Assembly (NCBI GenBank): GCA_964023275.1
Contig: OZ029929.1
Location: 9,250,856-9,314,855, forward strand
Direction: 5' to 3'
Source of the DNA: Norana najaformis
Lineage: Eukaryota; Annelida; Clitellata; Crassiclitellata; Hormogastridae
Length of the DNA stretch: 64,000 nt
Part shown: piece by piece, positions 34,916 to 47,905 of the stretch
Numbering within the stretch: the stretch's first letter is position 1
Layout of the letters: every line of letters starts with the position of its first letter
The notes under the pieces: model-generated
Told to the model about the DNA's origin: nothing
Databases searched by the model: none
The model's input: only the letters and a program-made list of their open reading frames with translations
Program-made: the position numbers and the translations under genes

Positions 34916-35279
34916 CATAAATACGGCCACTATCGTAAGCACATGTTTGTGCTGAAATCATATCGGCGACCTTCAGTTGCATTTAGATCGATTTAGTTAT
35001 AGATTTAGCTGCATATCGATCGGGCTTAGAACCGTAAACTCGCCCGATTTGATTCTTAGCGTTAACTCGAGAAAAGACACTGATTGATTTTCAAATGTAT
35101 AATTAATTAAATATGCAGTTCAACCACAAAAGTACTTCAGTCGCAGGTATTAGGCCTAAATCAAAAGGCTACGGATTCGCATTGTATAATAAGAAGAGTA
35201 AGGATACGTTAACCTGCGAGTAGTGAGTGTTTCTCGTTATTCGATACTATGGATAAAGCTTCGTAAAATCCACTACGGC

Positions 35280-36060
35280 CAACAATTCCTTCCGGATGAC
35301 GCAGTTGATTTCAGCCGAGGAAAAAAGGCGGCTACCATAAGCAATGACCCTTTTGTCCTCTCCACGCGGTGAGACAGTTCCACGCCAATTCCTGTGTTGG
35401 AAGCTTTGCAGTTCAGTATATAGACTCCATCATCAACTCTTAAGCCCAATACCGGTGCAGTCGATAGTCAACTGCAAACGGTCAAAAGCCGGCTGGCAAT
35501 CGTCGTCCCATAAGAACCGTTCAGTTTTCTTTGTAAGCGACAAAGAGGGGCCGCTGCAAATAAGAAACTACAAATAAAATTCCTGTAATGCGCGCAGAGT
35601 CCCAGAAAGGCACGCACATGTCTTACCGGCTGTTGTACAGGCCACATAGGCCTAGCTACATTTTGGACCTTGGAAAGGCCTACAGCAATCTCGTCGAAGT
35701 CACAACATATTCCAGATAGCAAACTGTTTGGCGTAGCAAGTGACACTTGCTTGGCTTGAGCTTAAGGAGTGCGTGAGTTGCTGGAAGACCTGTATCGTTC
35801 TTCCCAGATGCTGTTCTGTTGTATTTCCTCAAATGATCATGTCGTTCAGATAAACTAGGCAAGTCTAAAAGTTAAATCATGACAAAACGATGTCCATAAG
35901 GCGTTGGAAGGTGGCCTATGCTTTGCATAATTCAAACGGCATGAGACGCCAACTGAAAATCTCTTTTCGTGTCACAAAAAGCGGTCGTGTCAGCCTCCCG
36001 GAGTTAATTACGACCTGATGATATCCGCTGAACCAACTAGCGGTGCTCACTCATTAATAA
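35280..36060 (-). mobile_element. Ty3/gypsy-type LTR retrotransposon fossil (pol fragment)
   Basis: Minus-strand remnants of the reverse transcriptase to RNase H region of a Ty3/gypsy-like pol are recognisable. No terminal repeats, gag or integrase were seen. The piece is broken in several places and looks old. It lies upstream of the spondin-like start codon. Confidence 0.65.
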
Positions 36061-36853
36061 AGCCCGGTACTTAACTTTTACGTAGCGCTTTATGTGGAGT
36101 TTACAATTACAAGCAAGTGCATAAGATGGGTGACATAGGCCTAGGTACAGTTGAATATCAACCGTCTCCAGTCAATCCAGATCGAATGCTTCCGCCGAGC
36201 TGCCACTAGAACTGTTTAGCATCACACGTCACGCAGGTTCTCAAATCTCTTCACTGAATAAATTATCTGCACAAAGGTTATAAAATGCTGCCATTTACTT
36301 ACAGCTCATGACTTTAAAACTAGAATAGGAGCACTGTAAGTATCGTCATCGTAGTCGTCATTGTGTTAATACCAGTTGTCGTGTGATCGTCGTCATTTGA
36401 GTATTTAATAATGACAACCTGCGCCTTCCATAGGAAAGCGGGATCCAGTTGTCCAATAGGCATCGTTGTGAAGCTTACTCTAGGCCAATGCGAATCGTTT
36501 TAAACTGGCTCTGTATAAAGCCCAGAAAGCCGTTTATAAGTACCAGTTAGCTGTATGGCAAGTGACACATGTTGGCATGCAGTGAGTGTGGCGTAGTTCA
36601 AGTCTCAAAGTTTTCCTTTTTAAACTGATGATCTGTAAGATAAAGCCGATAAAGATCACATAGCTATCTATAAGTGACGTAAAAAATCTTCCGATCAACC
36701 CAGGATTATTGGCGGCGCTGAATGCGTTTGTTGTCAAGAAACGCGTGGTAAATTTCGTCTGCTAAATGCCGATGAAGGAGAGTTGTTAGTCTGGTTTAGT
36801 AACACGCAAGAAATTCTGTGTTATTTATTATCTTTCGTACATTACGCAGATCT

Positions 36854-37061
36854 ATGACTTTCCCACTGCACGATTGTTTTGTGGCTTGTGTGTTGGTTGC
36901 GTGGGCAGTGGTTGTCGGCGGACAGTTGGAACCCCGCGACTTTTGCAACCGAAATCCATTTGACGTGGAAGCCGAGAAGACTCCGGGAGACAACGGATTT
37001 CGGATTAAAATCGCCGGCCTACCACAACCTGAGCGGTATACTCCTGGACAAGTGTACACCA
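36854..37061 (+). CDS. SPON1: F-spondin (SPON1)-like, first coding exon: signal peptide and start of Reeler domain
   Basis: Spondin-1 is a secreted matrix protein (Reeler, spondin and thrombospondin type 1 domains) acting in axon guidance and cell adhesion. The ATG at 36854 opens MTFPLHDCFVACVLVAWAVV, a signal peptide with cleavage likely after VVGG. DFCNRNPFD, KTPGDNGFRIKIAGLPQPE and YTPGQVYT follow, matching the Reeler N-terminal half, especially the 'SPGDNGF.I.I.G.P..Y.PG..YT' form of invertebrate F-spondins. An acceptor-like tacattacgcag four bases before the ATG suggests a 5' UTR exon upstream. The donor is ACCA|GTAAGC, phase 1. The next exon is 21.7 kb away; the rest of the gene is beyond the window. 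A different Reeler protein is possible but less likely. Confidence 0.87.
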
Positions 37062-37179
37062 GTAAGCATGCATATACTTAAATCATATTCATGCATTATT
37101 CACATGTGGTATATATTATGACCAAAAAATGGATTATGGTATCCTTGTCAAAATTCAAAGGTCTGTCAAGTAAACATAC

Positions 37180-37410
37180 AGGTGCCTGCAGAGGCCGGAG
37201 GTAACTTGATGTTTGAAATTGGAGTGACAAGGAAGACGAGAATGAAAAAGTCAGGATACACAGCAGAAGATTTGATATCTAGGATAGGGTTTTTGAAAAG
37301 TACTGCTTTAAGTTTTGAGTAAAGGCCTGAGGAGAAATTGCAGGAAGAACGGAGTTGGTGAGGAAAAATTTTCAAGAAGAGCAGTTTGGTGAGCTGGTAG
37401 TGTGCAATAG
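37180..37410 (-). mobile_element. LINE 3' fragment
   Basis: Antisense text (agaaattgcaggaagaacgg, ttttgagtaaaggcctgagg) resembles 39420-39480 in the better kept LINE at 39215-39960. Confidence 0.45.
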
Positions 37411-38992
37411 GTGGCTGTTGTAGTTGTGGTGGAAGTTAGTTTCAAAGAGATGAGTGATGTTTATCTTGAACTGCAGCACACCACTGCTGTTTGGGGAGGG
37501 CCCATGCCAGGCCCCCTTATGGAGTACTTGGCCTTCCAGCCCAGGAGTTATGCCACTATTACGTGTGCATGGTGATGTATCTTGACCAAGGATGTTCTTA
37601 TTTACAAAACGTAACGTTACAAATAGTTATGACCATTGGTACAACCATAAGTAACAGATGGTATATGCTCCATACCTTAAGCATGCTAGATACCACATGC
37701 TGTGCACCAAGGTTCCTCAAGACAGAGGTGTGCATTTTATTGCCTACACAATGTGCATGTGATATTCCAAATAAACTGTACAGTTATGCCCCATTACTTC
37801 CTGCTGAGGACCTTACAGAATACCTTTTCTATCCCTCAACTGCCATAGGAAGGGTTCCCTGGTCAAGATCTAAACACTCAGATTATATAATGTAGTTTGT
37901 TTCTCTTTGGTGTCACTTTCAGACCTGCTGATGCGTCACTGATGTCTCAATTTGTCATCAGTAACCTACTGGGCAGTGCTGGCCATATTAGAACCCACTT
38001 GGGAAATCTTGATTGTTATAGTTGTTACATTTTAATAAAAACTGACATTTGTTGGCTTAAAATACATTGGGCCAAAGTTGTATGGTTGTATGTCATTGAA
38101 CAATTTTATAGCACATTCTAAGTACATCTTAAAGTGCTCCTTGCCAGCTCAAATGATTTTAGAGTTTATAAGGAATAAAAAATTCTTGTGCGTGCAAACA
38201 GTGCTTCTATAGTTGAAAATTCATCATTCGTAGACCTAGTGCACATGTAGAACCCAACCTGTGGAGTCCCGTCGATGGTTGGCAGTTGTCACAATGTTCA
38301 GACTTTCTTATTTGTATTGCATTGTGATTCAAAAATGATGACAGCCAAACAAACGTTGTTTGCAGCACATGGTTACACTCACAGAATGTATTCCCTAAGC
38401 AGGAAATAGGTGACATAACACACAGATATTCTTCAGGCCACCAGGTCCAGGCAGGAAAGGCATTTGTCAGTAGCTGTTTGGTTGGTTGTGGCTTGCCATT
38501 ATTGCATCCCTTATCCAAGACAACCCAGTTGCAGATGGCACATGTAAGTTTGGGGTGTGTTGATTAAAAAGAAGCCAAGCTTCTTGTTACACATTGACCA
38601 ATTAAAAATGTTGTTTTGGCTGTGGTGATGTGCATCCAGGTACCATCCTAAAATGCAGAGAATCTGAAGCAGACGAAAAGTAATATATAGATCGGAATAA
38701 TTTTTTATCTGGTTAGTGGCCTGTTAACTTGATGTATGCTAGCTGGTTGCCAAATTTACGACTTTATTGTTAATGCTTGTATCTCATTGTTTGGCTGTTA
38801 TTCCTTATTTCTTGTTTGATCACAAGGATCTAATTATAATGCAATTATTCAAAATTAATTAAGGTAAGCCACATTTGCAAGGCCGATGGCAGTATTTTCA
38901 GTTTGTACCTAAGAATCTCTTAAGCTCTTCTTACATTTCATGCAGGTATGTTGCTTTTAGAGTTTGTGTTGGATAAACCTTCCTTTACCAAC

Positions 38993-39136
38993 AGCATATG
39001 CTGCATTTTGGGTTGGTTTCTGTTATGTAAATGGTTCCTCTGTATATGGGATATGCTGCATTTTGGGTTGGTTTCTGTTATGTAAATGGTTCCTCTGTAT
39101 ATGGGATATGCTGCATTTTGGGTTGGTTTCTGTACT
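38993..39136 (+). repeat. 55-bp tandem repeat, about 2.6 copies
   Basis: The word ctgcattttgggttgg recurs at exactly 39001, 39056 and 39111 with almost no differences, so the duplication is young. Confidence 0.95.
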
Positions 39137-39214
39137 AACACTCATACGTAGCTTCTCATTACACATTATAACAACCCGATAGCATATAGCCTAATCATAA
39201 TCATATCATAACCA

Positions 39215-39960
39215 TAATCTCAAGATTTCTACAGTGCCCAATGAAAACCATGTCATGGGGACTAGCTTATTCACAGGCGCTCAGTCAAAACAAAATCAAT
39301 AGACAAAACGGTTCAGTTCCAGGTCAAGATCCAAAACAGACGGCGTGGCAGCTCAGGTGGGTTTGGGATTGAAGCGGAAAGAGAGATAAGAAGAAGGGGA
39401 GTCAGAATAGGATCTATGAAAGAGGAATGATTTCAGTTTTGAGTGAAAGCCCAGTGCAGAAATTGCAGGCGTTGGAGCATAGATGAGTTTGTATGATGGG
39501 TCAGATAACTGTCACAGTTCTAGGGGAGTTTATTCCAGAGTGGTGGGCAGCTATGGCTATGGAGCGATTGCCAAATTTTAAGGATGAGGTGACGGACGGG
39601 CGGATAAGAGTTAGGGCAGAAGAGGAGCGGGTTGAGCAAAGCGGTTGTATTGTAAATAACTGACGAAGATAGGAGGTTTGGGAAGATTGAAGTGTGTTGT
39701 AGGTAAGTGATAGGACTTTGTGCTCGATTCGTTCAGGTATTTTAAGCCAGTGTAGTTAGTGATTTAAGAGCAGGAGTGATGTGATGGTGTTTGGGGGTTT
39801 TGGTGACAGCACGAGCGAGAGCATTCTGGATAGCTTGAAGGCGGTTTATCTGAGTTGTATCAGTATTGAAGAAAAGTGAATTGCAGTAGTCGAATTTTGC
39901 ATGGACTATGGATGTGGCAGTGGTAGTTGCGGTTTTGAAGTCAAGGATAGGGTGGATTCA
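39215..39960 (-). mobile_element. LINE 3' half with repeat A as its 3' UTR
   Basis: On the minus strand the order is FDYCNSLFFNTDTTQINRLQ, IQNALARAVTKTPKHHHITP, SLTYNTLQ and GNRSIAIAA (reverse-transcriptase C terminus). Further on comes repeat A (39215-39310: ctgtgaataagctagtcccc on the minus strand) ending in an (ATTATG)-like tail. This copy shows what repeat A is. Decayed, 5' truncated. Confidence 0.75.
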
Positions 39961-40915
39961 GGATGTTTCATGAGGTTCTATGGTCGGACCTTGCACAAAA
40001 TCAGCAGTGATTGTTTCCGAGAATCTGTGAATTTGTAAACTATCTGAATTCAAGTGATTTTCCAGAATCTTCATGGCCTAAGTTAGTACAATGTTATCAC
40101 ATGTTAGGGCATTAATCTTCGCCTCACATGGTTTAAATTGGAATCAAGTAACCAACAGCTGTTTTGACAATTCTGTTAACAAATCAGTCTGATTTGGCAG
40201 ATGTGCTATGATGGCCTTATTAACAATTGACGAAAGCCATGATATTCTGTTTCCAATACTCTGTGGTCCACTATGGACTCAATGATTTCATCAGTCAGTC
40301 TTTATTGTACACCTTTTCTTCTGCATTCTAATTTAGTATTGACTAATATCTGTTACCAGAGTTTGGAAGCCTACTATTTTGGTGTCAGTCTTACCTGCAG
40401 GGTGCAGTCAGATAGTTAGTTATCTTTGGTAATATTTGCATTTCTTGGGTTGTAGTTGAAGTTGGCATCTCTCTTGGTTCAGTTGAGGACCCCATCAAAG
40501 TTATTCTGTACTCTGCTGATGTTCCCTTGCACTTTGCTAATCACAGGGCTGTAGGTCACTCATTTGCTGATCATATCAAGGCATTTGTTCATGGTCTTCG
40601 TTCATGGTGTACCTGTTATTTGCTGGTTCCATTTATATGCTGTCTAATTACATTCATCTCTGTTTTTCATTCATTCATTATTTCATTTAAACTGCTGCTG
40701 GCCAGGCTTAATTACTCCTGACTATCTGGTGCTTTCCCTTTATCTTTTCTCCCAGTGGCCAGAATCTGGGACTGATTCTTCATAATATTCTTACCTTGAT
40801 TTTCAGACCTTTCCTTTCAGCTGATTTGCTCGTGCTACCATTACCTCAGCTAATTAAGAGTTGTCAGACGTCTGTTTTGAGACTGCAGTGGTTTATGAAT
40901 TTATTTGGTTATACT

Positions 40916-41879
40916 CAGTATTGTTCAAAGTACCAGACCAAAATACTTAAGTAATAATAAAATTACTCTTCAATGATTTTAGTTAAGTAAAAGTAATAAA
41001 AGTATTCTTCCAAATAATACTTTTAAAGTAAAAGTAAAAAATTCGCCTATTTTAAAATAGACATAATCATTTGTTCCGGGCTTATGTTGTTCAGTACAGA
41101 AGCCGTGTGTAGTCCAGTATTTTGAACAACATTATATTTACTCACTTCTGATATATGATGACATCCAGGCTAATGCACAGTTTGACAATGCTACTTAAGT
41201 TGATTGCACATGGTGGACCCGGAATTTGAACCCAAGTCACAGAAGGCCAAGGAGATGTGTTACCAAATGGGCTGCCATGTCAACTGACTCATCACCATTT
41301 TCCCTCAGATATCTAGGTGTGTGGTAAATAGCTTACGTCACTACAGAAATCTAAATAATTATTTAGATCTCCTTCGGCCTCACTGAGTTTCTCGTCCTCC
41401 TTCCCATGTATTGTTTCTGTTCCTTTCCAGTCAGCTGTTTCTCTCTGGGTTGGATTTTAATTATATACACACAAATATAAAGTGATAATAATGCATCACA
41501 TATGCCTAAATTACAGCTTTCCCTGCAATTGATTTCAGACCATCTGACAGAGGGACACTCATCCTGTCACCACGGTGATTAGTGAGTGTCCTGCTTTGTT
41601 AGCCCCTTGGAACTGGTGCCACGTCTTGCCCTCAGTTGTTTGATATTTCAGCAGCAAAATTACCAACACTGTAGTCTGCACCTAGTGCATAGAAGTAACT
41701 AACTGGTGGTAATGAACCCATTATCATTAGTCATAATTAAGATAATAATACTAAAAATATTACTTTGTTACAAGTAAAAGCATTTAAATTCTTTTAATAC
41801 TTCGTTTAAAGTAAAAGTACCAAAACTTTTACTTAAGTAAAATGACGCATTACTTTTACTTCGTTATGGATCAAGACTG
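40916..41879. mobile_element. hAT-type non-autonomous DNA transposon (MITE), 964 bp
   Basis: Starts CAGTATTGTTC and ends with the complement of CAGTCTTGATC. Flanks are gttatact and gttgtgct, 8 bp with 6 matches and two transitions, fitting an aged hAT target duplication. Subterminal regions on both sides are full of 'aagtaaaagta', like fish and invertebrate hAT MITEs. The interior has no transposase; it includes a tRNA-like SINE head on the minus strand (41210-41290, gggttcaaattcc as B box). Confidence 0.8.
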
Positions 41880-42567
41880 GTTGTGCTGACTGCAGCAACA
41901 ATTCATCTTATGCCGTCTTGCCAAAGACATGATTGTCTGGTCAGCAGGCAGCTTTGCATTCTGCTGCTGTGCCCTTCGTTGTCTCAGCTAAGCAGCTTCA
42001 GTTTTATGTTGTGGAAAAACTGATGTCTGTGGATCTATTCAGAATGCAGAGAGATGGAGACAGAGACAGAGAGACAGAGTGAGAACTAGACAAACAGATA
42101 CAGTGACAGTTATAACATGTTTATTTATCATTCTATTTACTTTTTATTTAGGAAATATATATATACTATATATATTATTTATTATTATGTATGTATTTGT
42201 GATGTTTTAGGGACTTAGAGCTGAAGGTCTCTTAGCTTAATGTAATTGACTCATAAATCATTTCTTAATTGCTTTAGAAATCCTTGGGATCATCTTCTGT
42301 CTCCGACTGCACATCTCATCCTCTTCTCTTTCCTTAGTTGATGGAAGACTGCGATGGTCTACTGCATTTCCTCCTTTTTGTCTTTCCACTTCCTCCTTTT
42401 CCTTTGTCCGCTCGCCTCCCTTCCATTTACTGTAATCTTTATTGTTGCTGTTATTCATCTGTTCCAGGGCAACTCATTATACATGTTTCACTAAGACATA
42501 AATTCTGTTATAACACGGTCAGCAACATGGAACCAAATATTACCTACTACTTTGACTTTGTCTGTGA

Positions 42568-42655
42568 CTATTGCCTGTGAATAAGCTGCCTCCCACAACT
42601 TAACTTTTTTAGGGCCCTGAAGAAATCCAGAGATTATGATTGCAATTGTGCATTC
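42568..42655 (+). repeat. Dispersed repeat A, plus copy
   Basis: Contains ctgtgaataagctgcctccc, gggccctgaagaaatccag and agattatgattgcaatt. Confidence 0.65.
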
Positions 42656-42779
42656 TTTTAGATTTTGCATAAGAAATATGAAGCTACAGTTGTTTTATTA
42701 AATAAGTTAGAATTCTGCTGCTTCGTAATTAATTAATTAATTAATTTATTTAAAGCACTTGTAACACGCACAGTGTCAG

Positions 42780-43125
42780 TAAACCTGAATCTGAAGCACG
42801 GATGTATATTCACTAGGGGCCAAGATGGAGTCATGCAAAAGCCAGGATGAAGTAGTGAGTCTTAACAAGTGATTTAAAAAATGATAGCGAGTTTTCAAGT
42901 CGGGCCTTTTGTGGTAGACGATTCCAAATGCGAGGAGCACAGCAGCTAAAAGCACATGATCCTACAATTGTCCTGAACCTAGATTCTTGCAACAAACCAG
43001 TATCAGAAGATATGATGGAAGGCCAGTGTTCTGAGCCTTAAAAGTCAAGCATACAATTTTGAACTTAATATGCCACTCAACAGGAAGCCAGTGAAGTTCA
43101 CGGAGGCGATCTAATGCATTTGTTG
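42780..43125 (-). mobile_element. CR1-like LINE fragment
   Basis: On the minus strand reads LDRLRELHWLPVEWHIKFKI then VCLTFKAQNTGLPSYL, a CR1-like reverse-transcriptase C terminus. Later codons are worn. Confidence 0.75.
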
Positions 43126-46100
43126 AAGAAGAACATGTAACAATTAATTTGTTATTAACTCATGGCAGTTTGTTGTTATGACTATCTTGAATGTAAGTTG
43201 TTTGTGAGATACAACAAGGTTTTTTAGTCAATGATTCTGTTAATAAAGTATTAATTATTTGTAGTTAAATGCTCACAAGGAATTCTATATTTTCATCAAA
43301 GGATGTGTGCAGCTAAACTGCACAAATGTATCTAGGCCTATTTGTCATACTACAATGGAAGTTGGTTATGCAGTTTGGAGATACCCACGATGAAGAATGT
43401 CGCAGCGTATATGTGTATTTCCCTGCATGTATGTGCCATTCTGTTTGATGTATAACTGTGACACAAATTGTTGATCACTTTCCTTGGATAATGACTTCTT
43501 TTCTACATGTTTACTCAAGCTGGCCAAAGAACTCTAACCTTTCAATAAATACATCTCTTGTTGGCTTTCTTCGTTTGTAGGCTACTGTAAAAGGATCACA
43601 TCAGTAGCTGTTCAAGTTCCTGGTTTAGAGTACAATTTGTGCATAGTATTGTAATTATTTGTTAAGTTTTATTAATGTCTGTGATTACTTACTTACTTTT
43701 TTGCAAGCAGCAGCTTATGTCTGAATAGAAAGCCTTAATACATTTTGAAGGCAGTAAGTAAAAGTTTTGTTACATACAATTTTTGACATCTTCGTGCAGA
43801 AGTTGCAAAATGCATGAACCAAGATCCAAAGTGCTCTGTTATAAAAACAGAACCATGATACAGTTCATGTATGCATTTACTCTAACAAATATAAAAAGTC
43901 TTTATTTATATAGACAAATATTCAGTATATCCTGTCACGCTTAATAACTACAAGGTAGCACTGAATCACCTTTTTGACTGATTCTGAAGTGTTTAATCTA
44001 GGAAATTAATTAATTTCTTGGCAGCCACAACAAAAACCTAGAATAAAGTACATATCATCTATTGTTTGTTACCTGTCTGTATGGAACAATAGTTGGAATG
44101 TGCAGTGGAGTAACATCAAGTTCAATGAATGTAGTCAACATCTTACTTATTAATAAAAGCAACTGCAAATTTCCTTGTTCTTAAAGACACTTAAAACGCA
44201 CAAAGGACAACATAAAACACAACACAGATTGTACCTCAGACCTGATCCGTCCCTGTAGTGCTGCAGACTGACGGAGCCCTGTGTTTTCACTGAAACTTTA
44301 AAATATCATAACTTAGTAAAATAATAAGATATTCTGGTAAAGATTTAACCTTTACTTTGTTTTTGTGAGGATTAAATGAGGGAAAATATGGGAATGGTAT
44401 GAAGTGATGTGCAACTGGTTTATTTAACATGGAATGCCCTCCTTCTTAAACCTCAGTCAGAATCCTCCTACTTCTCGTTATGTCCTCATCCTATATTCCT
44501 CCTATTCCTCTTCTTTTTTGCATCCTGCTCTTTTTGCATCTCTTCCTTGTGCAGATCTTGCTGTTTTTCTTCAGCTGTGTCCATCTGAACGTCATGAGAA
44601 TAAAAGTGGTCGTTGTATCGCCGTCATTGTCAGTGGGAGATTATATCGGAGATTATTGGGTGATTAGTTGCCAGTGGAATGATCCGCCGTCTTCCCTTCC
44701 TCCCAGATTCTGTTTGGGTTTTCTTAGGCAGATCAATTGATTTCTCATTCTGAGCAAAACTGATGGACCGTGAATCCCCTTTTCCGCTTCTGCGCTACCA
44801 TCCGTCTCCTTCCTCGGATAATGACGATCACCACAGCACCATGGATGAGTCAGCTGCATCCGCTGCAGCAAGGGATAAATTGGCTTAAGCATCACCGTAC
44901 TGTAGGCCGTTATACAAAAATATTGTTCCCATAGAGATTATTATGTCTACATAGTATATGCATATACCTTTGTGTTTGTATAGGCATATGATTTATGTAT
45001 CATGGAAAGTCTTATATGTATGTATGTATATGTATATATCTCAGAAACACATTTGATTTGTAAATATATGTGTTCACTGTATTAATTCTTTGGTAGTTAT
45101 GTTTAGAATGTAATTTCAGAGCTGACTGATGGGTCTGAAAATTGCAATGATTTGCAGATAATAAGAAGAGGCAATAATCGGTTTGAATAGAACCGACAGA
45201 CAGGGAGACAGACAGACTCGAGTTCACTGATAATTACATCAGCAGTTCATCTCACTGTGTTGCCGTTTCCCACCTCTCTCGCTTGTTCGCTGTCACTGTC
45301 TCCTTCCATCCCTTTGATGCCTCTCCATCGCTTTGTCGCCTTGCTTTTGTGCTCCTCAACGTCGTCCTTTGTCGTTGTGCCTGAACAAAGCGTAGGCTTG
45401 TGGGCAGAGGCCGATCGCTGAATGTGAAACTGGTGCCATTTGGTCCGTTATCAGCCAGGCGTATCATATGATAAAAGCCAGAAACAGTGGCTATTAGAGA
45501 ATTGGAGGGGGAGAGGGAGAATCGACCCACATCTGATCAGATCTCGTGCCCAACATGATTTATACGGAAGCTTACACAAGTGGCCGTCGTCATCAATCTG
45601 CCAGCCAATCGATGCGGTGACGGACGACCGATGGATGGACTCTGTGTTGACTCATTGGATGGGTGGCTGTAATTAGGTTGAGCGCAATTACTGAAATAAT
45701 TAGCCAACATTAGCCGCCTCTTAGAAACGATTCCAATAACGTGGTTGCCTTCGTTTGTTGCAACTCTCTTAGCTCTGTCTGCATTGTCGCTTGCGTCATA
45801 TGTTGTATCCATTCATCCGTTAGGCTTTCGGTCAGTGTTTGTGTGTGCATGCCTTTCAGCTTCTGTGCAATTGCCAAGGATTGCACGTGAAATATTAATG
45901 CCTGTGCAGTTGTTGGCTGGCCAGAGTTGGTGATCGATTGACTGATTAGTTGATTGCTGATAACTGAGTGTGTTGTCTGATCTTAGCTTGGCCATTTGCT
46001 TAGCGAGAAATTCTGTTTCTGCTGCTCTGTTGACCATCACAGAACAAGAGCAGCAGATGGGTGAACAGTAGGAGGCATTGTTGGACTAGGATTTCACGCC

Positions 46101-46599
46101 AACGCCATCCAGGTTTGCCTTCTGCCTGGTGTGTATCTTAGGGTGCAGGCCGGCAAGGGTAGAGGTGCACAGACATCAACCTGTAGTGCCGCTAACTGAC
46201 TAATTAACTAATTAATTAAGTCCCACCCACTTAAGTGTTGTGTTCACTGTTCAGTAGTAGTTTCTGTTTTATAATGCTGTGTCTTCATCATCGTCAGTGA
46301 CATGCCCCTCTCCGGACCCTTTCCACGACTGCCAACTGTAGCTGTCTTCAGCTTACCTCCAGGCTGTGTTCAGCCCAAAGTTAAGTCGGTGAAGATGTGC
46401 CTCCATCCGCCGTCTGGGTCCGTGTGTACCTTGGTCATCCCACTGAACTCCTCTAGGTCCTCGGGTGCCAGAAATCAAGAATCAGAGCACCCTAGTGTGA
46501 TCCTGCCTGCCATCGCACTTTGCTTACCACCCAAACATTTGGAGTTTTCTTGTTTCAATCATCTCTGAGGCCGGTATCTGTCTTGTGCACTGATATATT

Positions 46600-47110
46600 T
46601 CGGCATTGGTGATGTGCACAGTGTACTGAATTTGCATAACTGCCCTCTAGCACCATTGTTGGAGGCAGCCAGCTTCTTCTTTAGGACCATTGTGAGTGTC
46701 CAGGTCTCAGCCCCATAAAAGCATAAAGGAGCACAGGTAAAATCTATGATGTGAACAGATGAATCTTTGTGTCCAGCCGAATTTGTGCTTCAAATTCCCC
46801 AACTGAGCCTCCTCATACAGACATCGGCATTGCTATTCAACATCAGGCCTCTGGCTCCATGCTGCCATCAACCTTGATGTTCTATCCAAGGTAGGTGAAT
46901 CCTCCTACCAGTTCCACCACGTTTCTCACAACCTATTTTCTGTATCTGTATCATTGCCTGTGTCTTGGTTTCGGCCCAGCTGATCTTCATTCCAAACTGG
47001 TGTGCATCCCAGTCCAGTATTTCCACTGACAGGACCAAGGTCTGCAGAAGGGACGTCATCATCGGCAAAGTCCAGGTCAGAAAGCATGCACCTGTGCTAG
47101 GCAACAGTCT
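46600..47110 (-). mobile_element. LINE reverse-transcriptase fragment (RTE/Nimb-like)
   Basis: Minus-strand remnants follow the family order: worn FADD region (47050-47090), FGMKISWAETKTQ (about 47000-46960), worn INADV, then YGAETWTLT-like text near 46700. The lower part matches 60440-60740 base by base over long stretches (ggcaccattgttgga...gccgaatt...aggtaggtgaa). Confidence 0.7.
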
Positions 47111-47509
47111 GCTTCAATATCTGGTCCAAATTCCAGGCACCTTCTACGCTCTGTCAACGATGTAACCGTAATGTCACAATTCTCATACTACTGCCTTAAG
47201 AGCTGAGGTGATGTGCGCTTGCGATCAGCTAGACATGTGCGTCAAAGAGTTTGATCTTGCCAGTGAGTCAACGATCGGGGACAACCAGAACGCGCCCTGC
47301 GTAAGCCACAGATCCAGTCTCTTTCTTCTTATGCAGTAACTTGACTACAGCAATCTGACTGCAGCCATCTGACAGCAGCCAACGTTTTGCTGTCTGCATG
47401 GTGGAATAGTCTTCCCCGTTCACCACTGAAGCGAATTTGCTGTTGCATAGACATAAACCTGCTTTTCTTCATGTTGGATACAGACATTCGGCTTTGATGA
47501 TGTTTACTC

Positions 47510-47905
47510 AGACGGAAGATTAGTAGTAGTAGTTGCGCAGTTTAACGACAGCTTATGACATCAAAGGCCGTTGCCGTCGCCCTCCTCCTTTATCCAGGCT
47601 TGGGACTGGCACTACCCCCAAACAAGGCAGTGGCTGAGTTAGACGGAAGATTGTAGTTCCTCAGTTTAACGACAGCTTATGGCATCAAAGGCCGTTGCCG
47701 TCGCCCTCCTCCTTTATCCAGGCTTGGGACTGGCACTACCCCCAAACAAGGCAGTGGCTGAGTTAGACGGAAGATTGTAGTTCCTCAGTTTAACGACAGC
47801 TTATGGCATCAAAGGCCGTTGCCGTCGCCCTCCTCCTTTATCCAGGCTTGGGACTGGCACTACCCCCAAACAAGGCAGTGGCGGAGTTAGACGGAAGATT
47901 GATGC
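47510..47905 (+). repeat. 124-bp tandem repeat, about 3.1 copies
   Basis: The word agacggaagatt recurs at 47510, 47641, 47765 and 47889. Later copies are nearly identical; the first has a (tag)n expansion, making it 131 bp. The unit includes aaggccgttgccgtcgccct and ggcactacccccaaacaagg. Confidence 0.95.

Noticed and set aside
37491-37895. 134-codon open frame on the plus strand in the spondin intron
   Set aside because: No family resemblance, no splice context and an irregular composition; one of the longer chance frames in a 21.7 kb intron.
46302-46568. 88-codon Pro/Ser-rich plus-strand frame
   Set aside because: Lies next to antisense LINE sequence and shows no motif; probably worn LINE-flanking DNA.
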